Assembly (NCBI GenBank): GCA_002414385.1
Contig: DHZH01000006.1
Coordinates: forward strand, 186,001 to 250,000
Length of the DNA stretch: 64,000 nt
Direction: 5' to 3'
Source of the DNA: Gammaproteobacteria bacterium UBA5109
GTDB taxonomy: Bacteria > Pseudomonadota > Gammaproteobacteria > Pseudomonadales > Pseudohongiellaceae
The position numbers were made by a program, and so were the translations under genes. Of this stretch, positions 34,181 to 42,517 are shown in pieces. The notes under the pieces are model-generated. The model made no database searches and was not told the DNA's origin. It saw only the letters and a program-made list of their open reading frames with translations. Position 1 is the first letter of the stretch. Each line of letters opens with the position of its first letter.

Positions 34181-35118
34181 TGCTGTAAATATTTCACCCA
34201 TTTTGTACGCTTGACGCCCAGTATGAGACGGTGTCGATCCAGATAGTTTTCCGTCAGTTCATTCAGGGCCTGTGTATCACTGGCCAGATTTTCCAGCACT
34301 GTCCAGATATTCCATGGTTCCGACAGATACCAATCGGGCCGGTCAATTTCACAATTCGGCAGGCGGTAATGAAAGGTTTCCCTGGCACCGATACGTTCAT
34401 CATCGATTACTGCTTTAACCCGTTCGGTATCAATTGCAGAAAACAGGGGTAACATATCCAGCGCCCGGTTTCGCGTTGCATTGTGCTCCAGGTAATCATC
34501 TATCAGCTTGTCCATCGACTGCGGTGGTTTACTGAGCAGGTTGCGGACATATTTTTCCGGATAAAGATCAACATAGGGAGAAATTCGCCGGGTCATGTCT
34601 ACGCTGTGGGCTTTGACCAGCCACCACTGCAAGAGGCAAAAGGCCCGCAGATAATTGAGCACTGTGGATAAATCCAGGACCGCTAATTCGGTATTGATAT
34701 GCACGCCATACGCGGCAATGGGTGAGCCTTCCGTCCCCTGGGCGCCAGCCTTTCTGAGATTTCCAACAATCGTGTCGCAGTAAGACAGTTGATCAAAACG
34801 CAGCGGAGGGAAGACTACTTCCAGCGGCACAACCAGGGCGGCAGAGTCCCGCAGAAAAGTAATCCACTGTTGCTCGTCTTTGCCATTGTCAGCGGTGTTT
34901 TTTAACGCGGTCCAGTCCAGCTCGATTTTGAATTTGCCGAATTCAGGCGCATTGAAGGTCCACTCAACTTCAGATTGTTTTGTCAATTCACCCGTGAGGG
35001 ACTGCTGCAGGGCCCGAGCGGCAGAATCGAAATCCATGCCGGTAAATTCCAGTTCAAAGCCTACACGGCGTGCTTCTCCATTCGCACGATGTTCAAGGGG
35101 TAGGGAGCGATAACTCAT
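34153..35118 (-). CDS. Putative amidoligase (Amidoligase_2, glutamine-synthetase-like fold)
   Basis: A 321-residue protein of the putative amidoligase family (PF12224), a COOH-NH2 ligase group with a glutamine-synthetase-like catalytic domain. The opening RRVGFELEFTGMD has the acidic metal-binding motif of the family, and later segments include YGVHINTELAVLDLSTVLNYLRAF and ISPYVDLYPEKYVRNLL. Members are predicted to join amino acids by ATP-driven amide bond formation. It is the first gene of a tightly packed operon with a C26 hydrolase, YqaA and a Ca2+/cation antiporter. The product made is unknown. Confidence 0.8.
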   Translation of the reverse strand: MSYRSLPLEHRANGEARRVGFELEFTGMDFDSAARALQQSLTGELTKQSEVEWTFNAPEFGKFKIELDWTALKNTADNGKDEQQWITFLRDSAALVVPLEVVFPPLRFDQLSYCDTIVGNLRKAGAQGTEGSPIAAYGVHINTELAVLDLSTVLNYLRAFCLLQWWLVKAHSVDMTRRISPYVDLYPEKYVRNLLSKPPQSMDKLIDDYLEHNATRNRALDMLPLFSAIDTERVKAVIDDERIGARETFHYRLPNCEIDRPDWYLSEPWNIWTVLENLASDTQALNELTENYLDRHRLILGVKRTKWVKYLQQWLQDREWV

Positions 35119-35234
35119 GGGCTGATTCTACACTATCGCCCTGCGGATCATGAATTCATGCAGCAGGCATTCTTCCTAAATTGTCACAATTGCGTGTAAG
35201 ATTGGGGGAAAACCAGAACAAGTCAGAGGGCATT

Positions 35235-36719
35235 ATGTGCATTTGCGGAGATCATCCTGATCAAACCAGAACCTTCATCAATGCAGGTTTATCCAGGCGT
35301 CAATTATTAAGAGGCAGTGCAGCTGCGGTTTTATCAGGCGGGGCTGCAGCCATGCTGGGGCAGCAGGCGCTTGCGCAGCAGGCAGGTTCAGCTGCAGGAC
35401 AAAGCAGTTATACCCCGCCCGCGGGAGCGCAAACCTTTCAGGAGCATGAAGTTATTTTCTGGGGTCGCGGCGAGGATGTCTCTGAGCAGGCTGCAGCCGA
35501 AATTGCTGCAGAAAGACAAACAAGCAGTCGTACCGCCGGCATGCAGTTTCGCGCCCAGGTCAGCTACCAGGATTCACTCAGTATGGAAACACTGACCCTG
35601 AAACCGATTCATCCCCTGCAGGTGGTGATCCAGAATGAGGCGGTGCAGGTCTGTTACTCGGCCGCTTACCAACTTAATCGCTCACGCTTTCAGGACAATG
35701 CCGTGGTCGCAGGCCATGGTGGTGTCGGTCGTGTCATAGAGGTCGGTTCTGCCGTGAAACGGGTGCAGGTCGGGGATCGCGTGATTCTTTCGGCCACTCC
35801 CAATTGTGGTTTATGCGGGCAATGCCTGCGTGGTAATGGGGATAACTGTGTGGTGCGCCTGCCGGCACTTTCCTCGGCGACCATGTCTGACGGCACGCCA
35901 GTGTATTTGACTGCGCCAGTGATGGGGCCGGCCGGACATTCTGAAATTCTGATCGCCGATGAAGAATGGGTGGTGCCGGTCTTTACCGATCTGCCCGCCG
36001 ATGAACTGTCGATGTTAATCTGTGCACCGGCTGTTGGTCTGGGTATCACCACTGTCAAACACCCGATTGAAGTAGGCTCTGATGCGGTGATTTACGGCCT
36101 CGGGCCGCTGGGTATGGGTGCCGTGCAAGGCGCCAGAATCCAGGGTGCAGAAAAGATTATCGGCATTGATCCGATTTCCTATCGCCGGGAACTGGCTATG
36201 CAAATGGGCGCTACACACGTACTGGATCCCAATGATTATAGTGAGAGTGGGCTGGTTGATGCGGTCATGGCACTTACCCCCGATGAGGTCGCCGATAACG
36301 GGAGTTATAAGCGGCACTACCTGGGTGAGCGGCAACACGGTGCGCTGTATGCCATCGAAGCAACAGCCACATCCCAGTATCCCCATGCTCCGGGCGTTGA
36401 GATGGCCCCGGAAGATGTGAATATCTTCGAGCAGGTCTATGCTTCGGTGCGTCCCGGCGGTTATGTAACCAGTGCGGGTTTTCCGCGCGGCGATGTCAAT
36501 TCCCGCCTGGTAGCCTGGAGCAACAAAACCATTTCCGGTGGTAATTTCCCCGGTCTGAACGTGCTTAGTGATCTGCCGAAGTTTATCAATCTGGTTGAGC
36601 GCGGCATGTTTGATGCGCGAGCGATGATTGGCCGGGTTTACGGGCCGGACCAGATGCGTGAAGCCATGGAAGGGGCGATGAGCCGTGAATATCTGACGAC
36701 CGTGATTGATTTCACTTAG
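35235..36719 (+). CDS. Tat-exported zinc-dependent alcohol dehydrogenase-like (MDR) protein
   Basis: A 494-residue protein from the ATG at 35235, which has an AGAGGG ribosome site; a longer frame from 35181 lacks one. The N-terminus holds SRRQLLRGSAAAVLSGGAAA and ALAQ, a convincing twin-arginine signal. The rest is a medium-chain dehydrogenase: GHGGVGRVIEVGSAVKRVQVGDRV, the structural zinc lobe CGLCGQCLRGNGDNC, and a Rossmann glycine motif (YGLGPLGMGAVQGARIQGAEKIIGID). MDR enzymes are normally cytoplasmic NAD(P) enzymes, so a Tat leader is unusual and suggests export with bound cofactor. It diverges from the amidoligase operon. Confidence 0.8.
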   Translation: MCICGDHPDQTRTFINAGLSRRQLLRGSAAAVLSGGAAAMLGQQALAQQAGSAAGQSSYTPPAGAQTFQEHEVIFWGRGEDVSEQAAAEIAAERQTSSRTAGMQFRAQVSYQDSLSMETLTLKPIHPLQVVIQNEAVQVCYSAAYQLNRSRFQDNAVVAGHGGVGRVIEVGSAVKRVQVGDRVILSATPNCGLCGQCLRGNGDNCVVRLPALSSATMSDGTPVYLTAPVMGPAGHSEILIADEEWVVPVFTDLPADELSMLICAPAVGLGITTVKHPIEVGSDAVIYGLGPLGMGAVQGARIQGAEKIIGIDPISYRRELAMQMGATHVLDPNDYSESGLVDAVMALTPDEVADNGSYKRHYLGERQHGALYAIEATATSQYPHAPGVEMAPEDVNIFEQVYASVRPGGYVTSAGFPRGDVNSRLVAWSNKTISGGNFPGLNVLSDLPKFINLVERGMFDARAMIGRVYGPDQMREAMEGAMSREYLTTVIDFT

Positions 36720-36730
36720 TCAGGGCTTCC

Positions 36731-37462
36731 CTAATCAGCAAAAGGCGTACTTTTAATTTTATTGTTGAGGCCAAGCTTGATATGCGTGGCAATAAAGCTT
36801 TCGGGTTTAATGTCGGCCTGCTTTTGCAATATTGCCGTGAATAATTCCTTGAAGCCCAGACGCGGGTAGTCTTGCAGAATTTCCTGCAGGGCATGCGCCG
36901 GAATTTCATCAAAGCGAATGCCGATCACATCAACACCAGCCCCGAAATGCACCAGTGCGGCTTCCGGTTCCCGCTTGTGGGCAATACCGATTGAGGTATG
37001 CAGGGCAATGGCTTCATGGACCAGGTCAGCTTTATGCTCATCATAGTGATTGGCAAGGCAGAATCCATGCGCCGCTTTTGCGCCAACATATTCAAATGAA
37101 CCGGGATCAGCAGCGTGTTTTTCCGTTAGGCCAATATCGTGCATGATGCTTGCCAGATAAAACACTTCCTTATCAAATTTAAGCCCATCCTGATGTGCCA
37201 GGATGCAGCCAAAAAGATAAGTCCGGTAACAATGGTTCAGGAGCATGTCACCGGAGATTTCCCGAACCAGTCGGGTAGCTTTTTGGGCAATTTCCGAATC
37301 AGGAAGTTTATACGCTTCCGGCACCAGGGGAATGAGTTCGCGTAAACCCAGCCGCCGACTCAGTTTCATTCTGGCCATACGCAAATCCAGGCCGATAAAA
37401 CGCGGGAGCATTTTGCAGACATGCTGCCGTCCTGGATCTTCTGAGAGATTTCTGTCTTCCAT
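36731..37462 (-). CDS. HD-domain phosphohydrolase-like protein
   Basis: A 243-residue protein from the ATG at 37462, which has an AAGG ribosome site; a GTG at 37495 overlapping the GST stop (GTGA) is also possible. The HD motif is visible as LASIMHDIGLTEKHA with an upstream His in LLNHCYRTYLFG and a downstream LVHEAIALHTSIG. This order matches HD-domain hydrolases of the kind found in cyanamide hydratase-like and nucleotide-phosphate-cleaving proteins. It follows a glutathione S-transferase gene in the same operon. The substrate is unknown. Confidence 0.78.
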   Translation of the reverse strand: MEDRNLSEDPGRQHVCKMLPRFIGLDLRMARMKLSRRLGLRELIPLVPEAYKLPDSEIAQKATRLVREISGDMLLNHCYRTYLFGCILAHQDGLKFDKEVFYLASIMHDIGLTEKHAADPGSFEYVGAKAAHGFCLANHYDEHKADLVHEAIALHTSIGIAHKREPEAALVHFGAGVDVIGIRFDEIPAHALQEILQDYPRLGFKELFTAILQKQADIKPESFIATHIKLGLNNKIKSTPFAD

Positions 37463-37491
37463 ATCAGCCTTAACCTTTAACCTGTTGCTGC

Positions 37492-38415
37492 TCACGCAGC
37501 AAGTAAGTGTTTCAGGGCCGGGTCCAGTCCCAGCCCCAGCATGCGTTCAACGGCCGCCTTGCTGCGCCAGACCCAGTTTAATAAACGGTTCCTGAGCATG
37601 ACTTCCTGTTGAAAAGCCGGACGCCGGTATATGCGTTCGTACCAGGCAAACAGCAATGGATGATGCTCAGAGACGAGATAGCCGGTCTCAATCAGGCGCA
37701 ATAATTTCATGGCCCAGAACACATCTGCCATGGTGAGGATGTCGCCGGTGAGATAGTTGCGGCCATCGCCCAGTTTCTGATTGAGAACGCTCAAAGCCTT
37801 GTGAAGTTCCAGCAGGTGCTCATCAAAAACCTGCTGGGGGATGCCCTTGTTGCTGAAGGCCTCGTAAAAGGCGACCAGGTTTTCCCGGTCATTTCCACCT
37901 TGCGCAAGTTGTTTCAGGTTTGCCTGTTCTTTAGCAGAGAGCATGGCAAGCCGCCCAAGACTCCAGCGAAAACTGACATAGCGCAGTGACAGGTGCAGCT
38001 CCTTTGCCTGCTCAACCAGGGCCAGTGTCTCCTGGCGTTTCCCGGGATCAGACGGAATAAAAGATGGACCGCCAAATGCCTGATCCAGGTACTCGATGAT
38101 ATCCATGGACTCAAGATAAAGCCTGCCGTCATGGGCCAGTGCCGGTACCACCATATCAGGATGAATCCGGGCATATTCTGCGGACATGTTCTGTTTTTTG
38201 ATCAGGGAGACACTGCGGCTGATCCAGGTACCGGTAGCGGCTGCCAGGGTACCAGGCGAGACACTGTCGAATTTCACATCCCGGCCACGCTGCAGGTTTT
38301 TCTCGCCCAGCACAAAGCGAACCCGCTGGGCACAGGGTGCACCGTCAAAATGAAACAGGTGCAGCCCCTGCAGTCGGGGAACAATTTCACTCTTGCTGTC
38401 ATTTATCTGAGGCAT
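37492..38415 (-). CDS. Glutathione S-transferase family protein
   Basis: A 307-residue protein with a thioredoxin-fold GST N-terminal domain (residues ~15-110: LHLFHFDGAPCAQRVRFVL, then MVVPALAHDGRLYLESMDII, with the cis-proline and ES glutathione-binding motif) and an alpha-helical C-terminal domain (residues ~120-290). The APCAQR region has the Cys of the omega/zeta-like active site. It is longer than the usual ~210-residue GST because of a longer helical part and an insert near residue 60. The second ATG (38415) is preferred since AGGAG lies at better spacing. A role in conjugation or reduction of electrophiles is likely. It diverges from a TetR gene. Confidence 0.8.
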   Translation of the reverse strand: MPQINDSKSEIVPRLQGLHLFHFDGAPCAQRVRFVLGEKNLQRGRDVKFDSVSPGTLAAATGTWISRSVSLIKKQNMSAEYARIHPDMVVPALAHDGRLYLESMDIIEYLDQAFGGPSFIPSDPGKRQETLALVEQAKELHLSLRYVSFRWSLGRLAMLSAKEQANLKQLAQGGNDRENLVAFYEAFSNKGIPQQVFDEHLLELHKALSVLNQKLGDGRNYLTGDILTMADVFWAMKLLRLIETGYLVSEHHPLLFAWYERIYRRPAFQQEVMLRNRLLNWVWRSKAAVERMLGLGLDPALKHLLAA

Positions 38416-38432
38416 CATTGCTCCTGTATCTA

Positions 38433-38484
38433 TATTTATGTACTATCTCGAATATAAATAAATAAATCAAGCATTATTATTCGA
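38433..38484. promoter_or_regulatory. Inverted repeats between divergent GST and TetR genes
   Basis: Two perfect 7-bp inverted pairs lie in the 81-bp divergent gap: TATTTAT (38433-38439) with ATAAATA (38454-38460), and TCGAATA (38448-38454) with TATTCGA (38478-38484). One could be the operator of the adjacent TetR regulator. The region is AT-rich, so chance palindromes are likely. Confidence 0.35.
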
Positions 38485-38496
38485 AACGGTATAAAT

Positions 38497-39141
38497 ATGG
38501 AAGAAAGGCAAACACGGGCAGGTGCAGGGACCAGGCAGACAAAGCGGACAAGGGGACGACCCAGGCTTTATGATACTGAACAGGCAATCAGGGCAGCCGG
38601 GGAGGTGTTCTGGGAAAAGGGTTTTAGCGGGACTTCACTTGATGATTTATCTGCTGCCATGGAGATGAACCGACCCAGTATCTATCGCGCCTTTGGCGAC
38701 AAGGAAGAGATTTACCGACGGGCACTGAACCAATTCGGGACTATAATGGACGAGGCATTCAGGGACAGTTTCAATTCTGGTAAAGACATCCGTGAAAACC
38801 TGAAACGTTTTTATCGAAAAGCACTGGAAGTTTATTCCAGTGATGAGTCAGCGCTTGGTTGCATGCTATGGTCGACGGCACCGGCGAGCACATTAATTCA
38901 CCCGGAAGTTAAGGCGGACTTGTTAGCGGCAATAAAACATGTTGATAAAGGAATACTGAAATCCCTGGAGCAGGCTTGGGATCGGAGTCAGTTACCTGGT
39001 GATACCGACATGAAAACCCTGGGAAAATTGTTGCAGGCATTATTGCATAGCATTTCTATCCGGGTACGTGCCGGAGAGTCCATAACCTCCATACGAAAAT
39101 TTGCTGACAGTGCTGTCGATTTATTGCTGGGTCCAGCATGA
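38497..39141 (+). CDS. TetR/AcrR family transcriptional regulator
   Basis: A 214-residue TetR-family protein with the N-terminal HTH (residues ~22-65: RLYDTEQAIRAAGEVFWEKGFSGTSLDDLSAAMEMNRPSIYRAFGDKEEIYRRAL), the canonical pattern of helix-turn-helix plus YRAFGDKEE recognition helix. The C-terminal ligand domain (CMLWSTAPASTLIHPEVKADLL) resembles TetR_C of the YcfQ/AefR-like type. It is divergent from the GST/HD pair and followed by an NTF2-like gene, and so likely controls one or both. The ligand is unknown. Confidence 0.88.
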   Translation: MEERQTRAGAGTRQTKRTRGRPRLYDTEQAIRAAGEVFWEKGFSGTSLDDLSAAMEMNRPSIYRAFGDKEEIYRRALNQFGTIMDEAFRDSFNSGKDIRENLKRFYRKALEVYSSDESALGCMLWSTAPASTLIHPEVKADLLAAIKHVDKGILKSLEQAWDRSQLPGDTDMKTLGKLLQALLHSISIRVRAGESITSIRKFADSAVDLLLGPA

Positions 39142-39193
39142 GCGATATGTAAAAAAAATAAAATATAAATTCACTATCCGGGAGCATAATAAA

Positions 39194-39565
39194 ATGGGAC
39201 AGGAAGAAAAAATAAAACAGATACTGGATCTTTATACCGAAGGAACCTATGAAGGGGATGCAGATAAATTACAGGCCAGTTTTCATGAAAAGGCGGTGAT
39301 GAACGGTTATCTCGGTGAGCATTTATTGCTGGCTACGCCTGAGCCTTTTATTGCAGAAGTCTGCAAGCAGCCCATGAAAGACAGCGGCTTTGCCTACAAT
39401 CCGGTTATCAGCGCGCTGAATATAGATGAAAAAGTTGCAACTGCCACGCTGGAGGAGACTTACCCGGATGGCATGCGTTTTACCAATTTCTTCCATCTGA
39501 TTGATGACGGTTCCGGGTGGAAAATTATCAGCAAGGCCTTTATCGGACATGCTACAGATACTTGA
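39194..39565 (+). CDS. NTF2-like / putative lumazine-binding protein
   Basis: A 123-residue protein from the ATG at 39194 (MGQEEKIKQILDLYTEGTYE); the open frame begins earlier but overlaps the TetR gene and has no family match there. Its pattern (FHEKAVMNGYLGEH, EETYPDGMRFTNFFHLIDDGSGWKIISKAF) is that of the SnoaL/NTF2-like cone fold labelled putative lumazine-binding (Lumazine_bd_2). Such proteins bind small hydrophobic molecules or act as cofactor-free enzymes. It probably is controlled by the TetR regulator 52 bp upstream. Confidence 0.75.
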   Translation: MGQEEKIKQILDLYTEGTYEGDADKLQASFHEKAVMNGYLGEHLLLATPEPFIAEVCKQPMKDSGFAYNPVISALNIDEKVATATLEETYPDGMRFTNFFHLIDDGSGWKIISKAFIGHATDT

Positions 39566-39703
39566 GCTTACGCTGTATTATTAAGATACAAGCCAGCCTC
39601 CTGATGTTATATTGAGACTGGAATATAAAAATAAAACAGTGAAGCTGTTTTGCTCAATACCAGACAGTTAAGCTACTGTGCTTGCCAGCAGTAATTTTCA
39701 ATT

Positions 39704-40963
39704 ATGAAGATCATTATTATCGGCTCCGGCTTGATGGGAATTGCATCAGCTTTCTATTTATCAGAACAGGGCCATGAAATCACTGTCATTGACCGGCAGT
39801 CCGGGCCGGCCCGGGAAACCAGCTTTGCCAATGCCGGTGTCCTGCATCCCAGCCAGGCCAGCCCCTGGAATCATCCGGGTATTGCCCGCCAGATTTTAGG
39901 CTGGATGGGCAAAGAAGATTCTCCTTTTTTATTACGGGCTTCTGCACTTCCATCCCTGTTCGGCTGGGGCCTGTCCTTTCTGCGGCATGCCAGTCCTGAG
40001 CGCTTTCGCGCGAACCTTCAGTCCAATACGGTACTGGCAAACTACAACATGCAATGCCTGCAGGAGTTATTGAGCCGACATCCAATTTCATACAGCGCCT
40101 CCAGTCTGGGTAGTCTTAAAGTACTGGATAATGAACAGGACATGGAAAAACAGAGTGAAGCGGTTTCTTTATTTACGGACCTGGGCGTGAATTGCAAAAT
40201 ACTCAACCAGGCTGAGATTTTTGCCCTGGAACCAGCCCTGGTTGAAAACGGTAAAAAGCTGGTTGGCGGTATTCATTATGTGGATGACCAGGCCGGGGAT
40301 GCCCATGAATTTTGTCTGCAGCTGGCTGCACTGGCACAGCAAAACCAGGTGCGTTTTGAATATGATACGCGGGTCTCGGGGTTTGAGAAATCCGGTCAGA
40401 CAGTCACTGCAGTTAAAACCGACAGGGGGGATTACCAGGCCGATGCTTTTGTCCTGGCTGCAGGAAGTTACAGTCCCATTCTTGCCAGATCAGTCAAACT
40501 GAATTTACCCATCCGTCCGGTCAAAGGCTATTCCATCACTGTGGATATGAGTGACTGGGAAAATCCACCACGAATGCCGGTAATAGATGAAACTGCGCAT
40601 GTGGCTATTGTGCCGCTGGGTAATCAATTGCGTGCTGCAGGCACTGCTGAATTAACCGGCTACAATACCGAACTCAATCAACGTCGGGTGCAGATGGTTA
40701 TTGATCAGGTCACTGCCAGATATCCGGCTGCCAGCGAATCTGTCAAAGCCGGAAGATTCAGTTCCTGGGCCGGCCTGCGACCCAGCACCAGCGATGGCGT
40801 GCCCATCATCGGTGCCAGCCCTTTTAATAATCTCTACCTGAATACCGGGCAGGGTCATCTGGGCTGGACATTTGCCCTGGGTTCCGGAAAGCTGCTTGCT
40901 GACCTGCTTGGTTCAAAGCCGGTCGATATAAAACACGAGCCATACAGCTATGCACGGTTTTAA
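39704..40963 (+). CDS. dadA: D-amino acid dehydrogenase (DadA-like flavoprotein)
   Basis: A 419-residue FAD-dependent oxidoreductase (DAO/DadA family). The dinucleotide-binding motif IIIGSGLMGIASAFYLSEQGHEITVIDRQ opens the protein, followed by ETSFANAGVLHPSQASPW, the DadA-specific region. The C-terminal YLNTGQGHLGWTFALGSGKLLADLL is the second FAD contact. It oxidises D-amino acids to imino acids and passes electrons to the quinone pool at the inner membrane. The next genes are a transporter, RidA (which removes reactive imines) and an N-acyl-D-amino acid deacylase, so the substrate class is well supported by context. Confidence 0.85.
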   Translation: MKIIIIGSGLMGIASAFYLSEQGHEITVIDRQSGPARETSFANAGVLHPSQASPWNHPGIARQILGWMGKEDSPFLLRASALPSLFGWGLSFLRHASPERFRANLQSNTVLANYNMQCLQELLSRHPISYSASSLGSLKVLDNEQDMEKQSEAVSLFTDLGVNCKILNQAEIFALEPALVENGKKLVGGIHYVDDQAGDAHEFCLQLAALAQQNQVRFEYDTRVSGFEKSGQTVTAVKTDRGDYQADAFVLAAGSYSPILARSVKLNLPIRPVKGYSITVDMSDWENPPRMPVIDETAHVAIVPLGNQLRAAGTAELTGYNTELNQRRVQMVIDQVTARYPAASESVKAGRFSSWAGLRPSTSDGVPIIGASPFNNLYLNTGQGHLGWTFALGSGKLLADLLGSKPVDIKHEPYSYARF

Positions 40964-40984
40964 GCTGCAAACGGAAACTCCGAC

Positions 40985-42106
40985 ATGAAGCTTCCTTCTC
41001 TCCAAAAACTGCAGGCCATCATTCTTCCGGGATTGATCTTTCAGTCAGTGGTCATTGCCGGTGGTTATGCAACAGGCCGGGAGCTGGTTGAATTTTTTCT
41101 TTCCAATGGTCCGCAGGCGGGTTTATACGGCATGCTGGTGGCGACTATCGTCTGGTCGCTGGTGCTGGCCACGAGTCTTGAATTCGCCAGGCTTACGCAA
41201 AGTTACGATTACAAAACATTTTTCAGAAAGCTGCTGGGGCCGGCCTGGGTGCTTTATGAAATTGTCTATATCATTACCATTGTCCTGATTCTGTCGGTAA
41301 TCGGTTCCGCTGCCGGCATTCTGCTTGCGGATATGATTGGCACTCCGCCCCTGATCGGTACCATCATCCTGATTGTCACCATCGGCGTTCTGACTTTTTT
41401 TGGCACCAGCCTGATTGAACGGGTACTCGCCAGCTGGTCGCTGCTACTTTACCTGGTCTATATCAGTTTTCTGATCATTGGCTTCAGTAAATTCGGCGAT
41501 AACATCGGCTTCAATTTCAGGGAGTCGCCGGAAAATAATGCCTGGGTGGGTGACGGTATCAAATATGCCAGTTACAACCTGGCTATTATTCCGACCATCC
41601 TGTTTTGCATGCGTCATATAAAAACACGGGGTGAAGCGATTACCGGTGGTCTGCTCGGCGGTGTTATCGCGATTGTGCCCGGAATACTGTTTTATTTTGT
41701 GCTGGTCGGCTTTTATCCGCAAATTATTGAAGAAGCCGTACCGGTCAACCAGATTCTAGGCATGATGAATCTGCCAGTGTTTCAATTGCTGTTCCAGATA
41801 GTCATATTCGGAACTTTTATTGAAACCGGTACGGCGCTCCTGCATGCCCTGAATGAACGTGTCGCAGTGACATACCGGGCAAAGTCATTGCAGATGCCGG
41901 TTTATCTGCGCCCAGCCATTGCCGTCATCACCATGGTCATAGCCGTATTCATCAGTGACCGGATCGGGCTGATTGCCCTGATTGCCAATGGCTATGTCCT
42001 GCTGACCTACCTGTTTCTGCTGGTTTTTGTATTACCCCTGTTTACAATAGGGGTATACAAAATTCTCGGTTATTACCGCAGCACTGAAAATAACACCTCC
42101 GATTAA
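40985..42106 (+). CDS. YkvI-type membrane transporter (APC-superfamily-like)
   Basis: A 373-residue protein with about ten hydrophobic segments, resembling the uncharacterised YkvI family. Its first helix has the broken-helix pattern PGLIFQSVVIAGGYATGRELVEFF, which recalls substrate-binding helix 1 of LeuT-fold transporters. It lies 21 bp after dadA and 23 bp before ridA, inside a D-amino acid operon. A role in uptake of D-amino acids is inferred from this position. No transport data for the family are known to me. Confidence 0.78.
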   Translation: MKLPSLQKLQAIILPGLIFQSVVIAGGYATGRELVEFFLSNGPQAGLYGMLVATIVWSLVLATSLEFARLTQSYDYKTFFRKLLGPAWVLYEIVYIITIVLILSVIGSAAGILLADMIGTPPLIGTIILIVTIGVLTFFGTSLIERVLASWSLLLYLVYISFLIIGFSKFGDNIGFNFRESPENNAWVGDGIKYASYNLAIIPTILFCMRHIKTRGEAITGGLLGGVIAIVPGILFYFVLVGFYPQIIEEAVPVNQILGMMNLPVFQLLFQIVIFGTFIETGTALLHALNERVAVTYRAKSLQMPVYLRPAIAVITMVIAVFISDRIGLIALIANGYVLLTYLFLLVFVLPLFTIGVYKILGYYRSTENNTSD

Positions 42107-42129
42107 TAATAAATAATAGTGAGATTTTT

Positions 42130-42480
42130 ATGAGCATCCAACGACTAAAAACCAATGACCGTATGAGCCAGGCAGTAATTCATGGGGATACCGTGTATCT
42201 GGCAGGACAGGTAGCACTGACAGCTCGCGGTGAAAGTGTTACCGCGCAGACCACAGCGATTCTCGCGCAGATTGATGCCTTGCTGGCTGAAGCCGGTACC
42301 GATAAATCCAAAGCCCTGAGTGCGACAATCTGGCTTGCCAGCATGGATGATTTTGCTGAAATGAATGCGGTCTGGGATGAATGGAGTAAAGGCGGTAATG
42401 CGCCCTGCCGCGCCTGTGTGGAGTCACGTCTGGCGTCGCCGGATTTTACCGTCGAGATAGGGGTGATAGCCGCTCTTTAA
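42130..42480 (+). CDS. ridA: RidA family imine/enamine deaminase
   Basis: A 116-residue RidA/YjgF protein. Family features are VYLAGQVAL (beta strand), AQTTAILAQIDALLAEAGTDKSKALSATIWLA, and the arginine-containing CRACVESRLASPDFTVEIG that places the conserved Arg and Glu of the active site. It hydrolyses reactive 2-imino acids formed by PLP enzymes or amino acid dehydrogenases. In this operon it would clear the imino acid produced by DadA. It is 23 bp after the YkvI-type transporter gene. Confidence 0.88.
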   Translation: MSIQRLKTNDRMSQAVIHGDTVYLAGQVALTARGESVTAQTTAILAQIDALLAEAGTDKSKALSATIWLASMDDFAEMNAVWDEWSKGGNAPCRACVESRLASPDFTVEIGVIAAL

Positions 42481-42517
42481 TGCCAGATTACATACATCAG
42501 ACACCCTGGAAATACTC

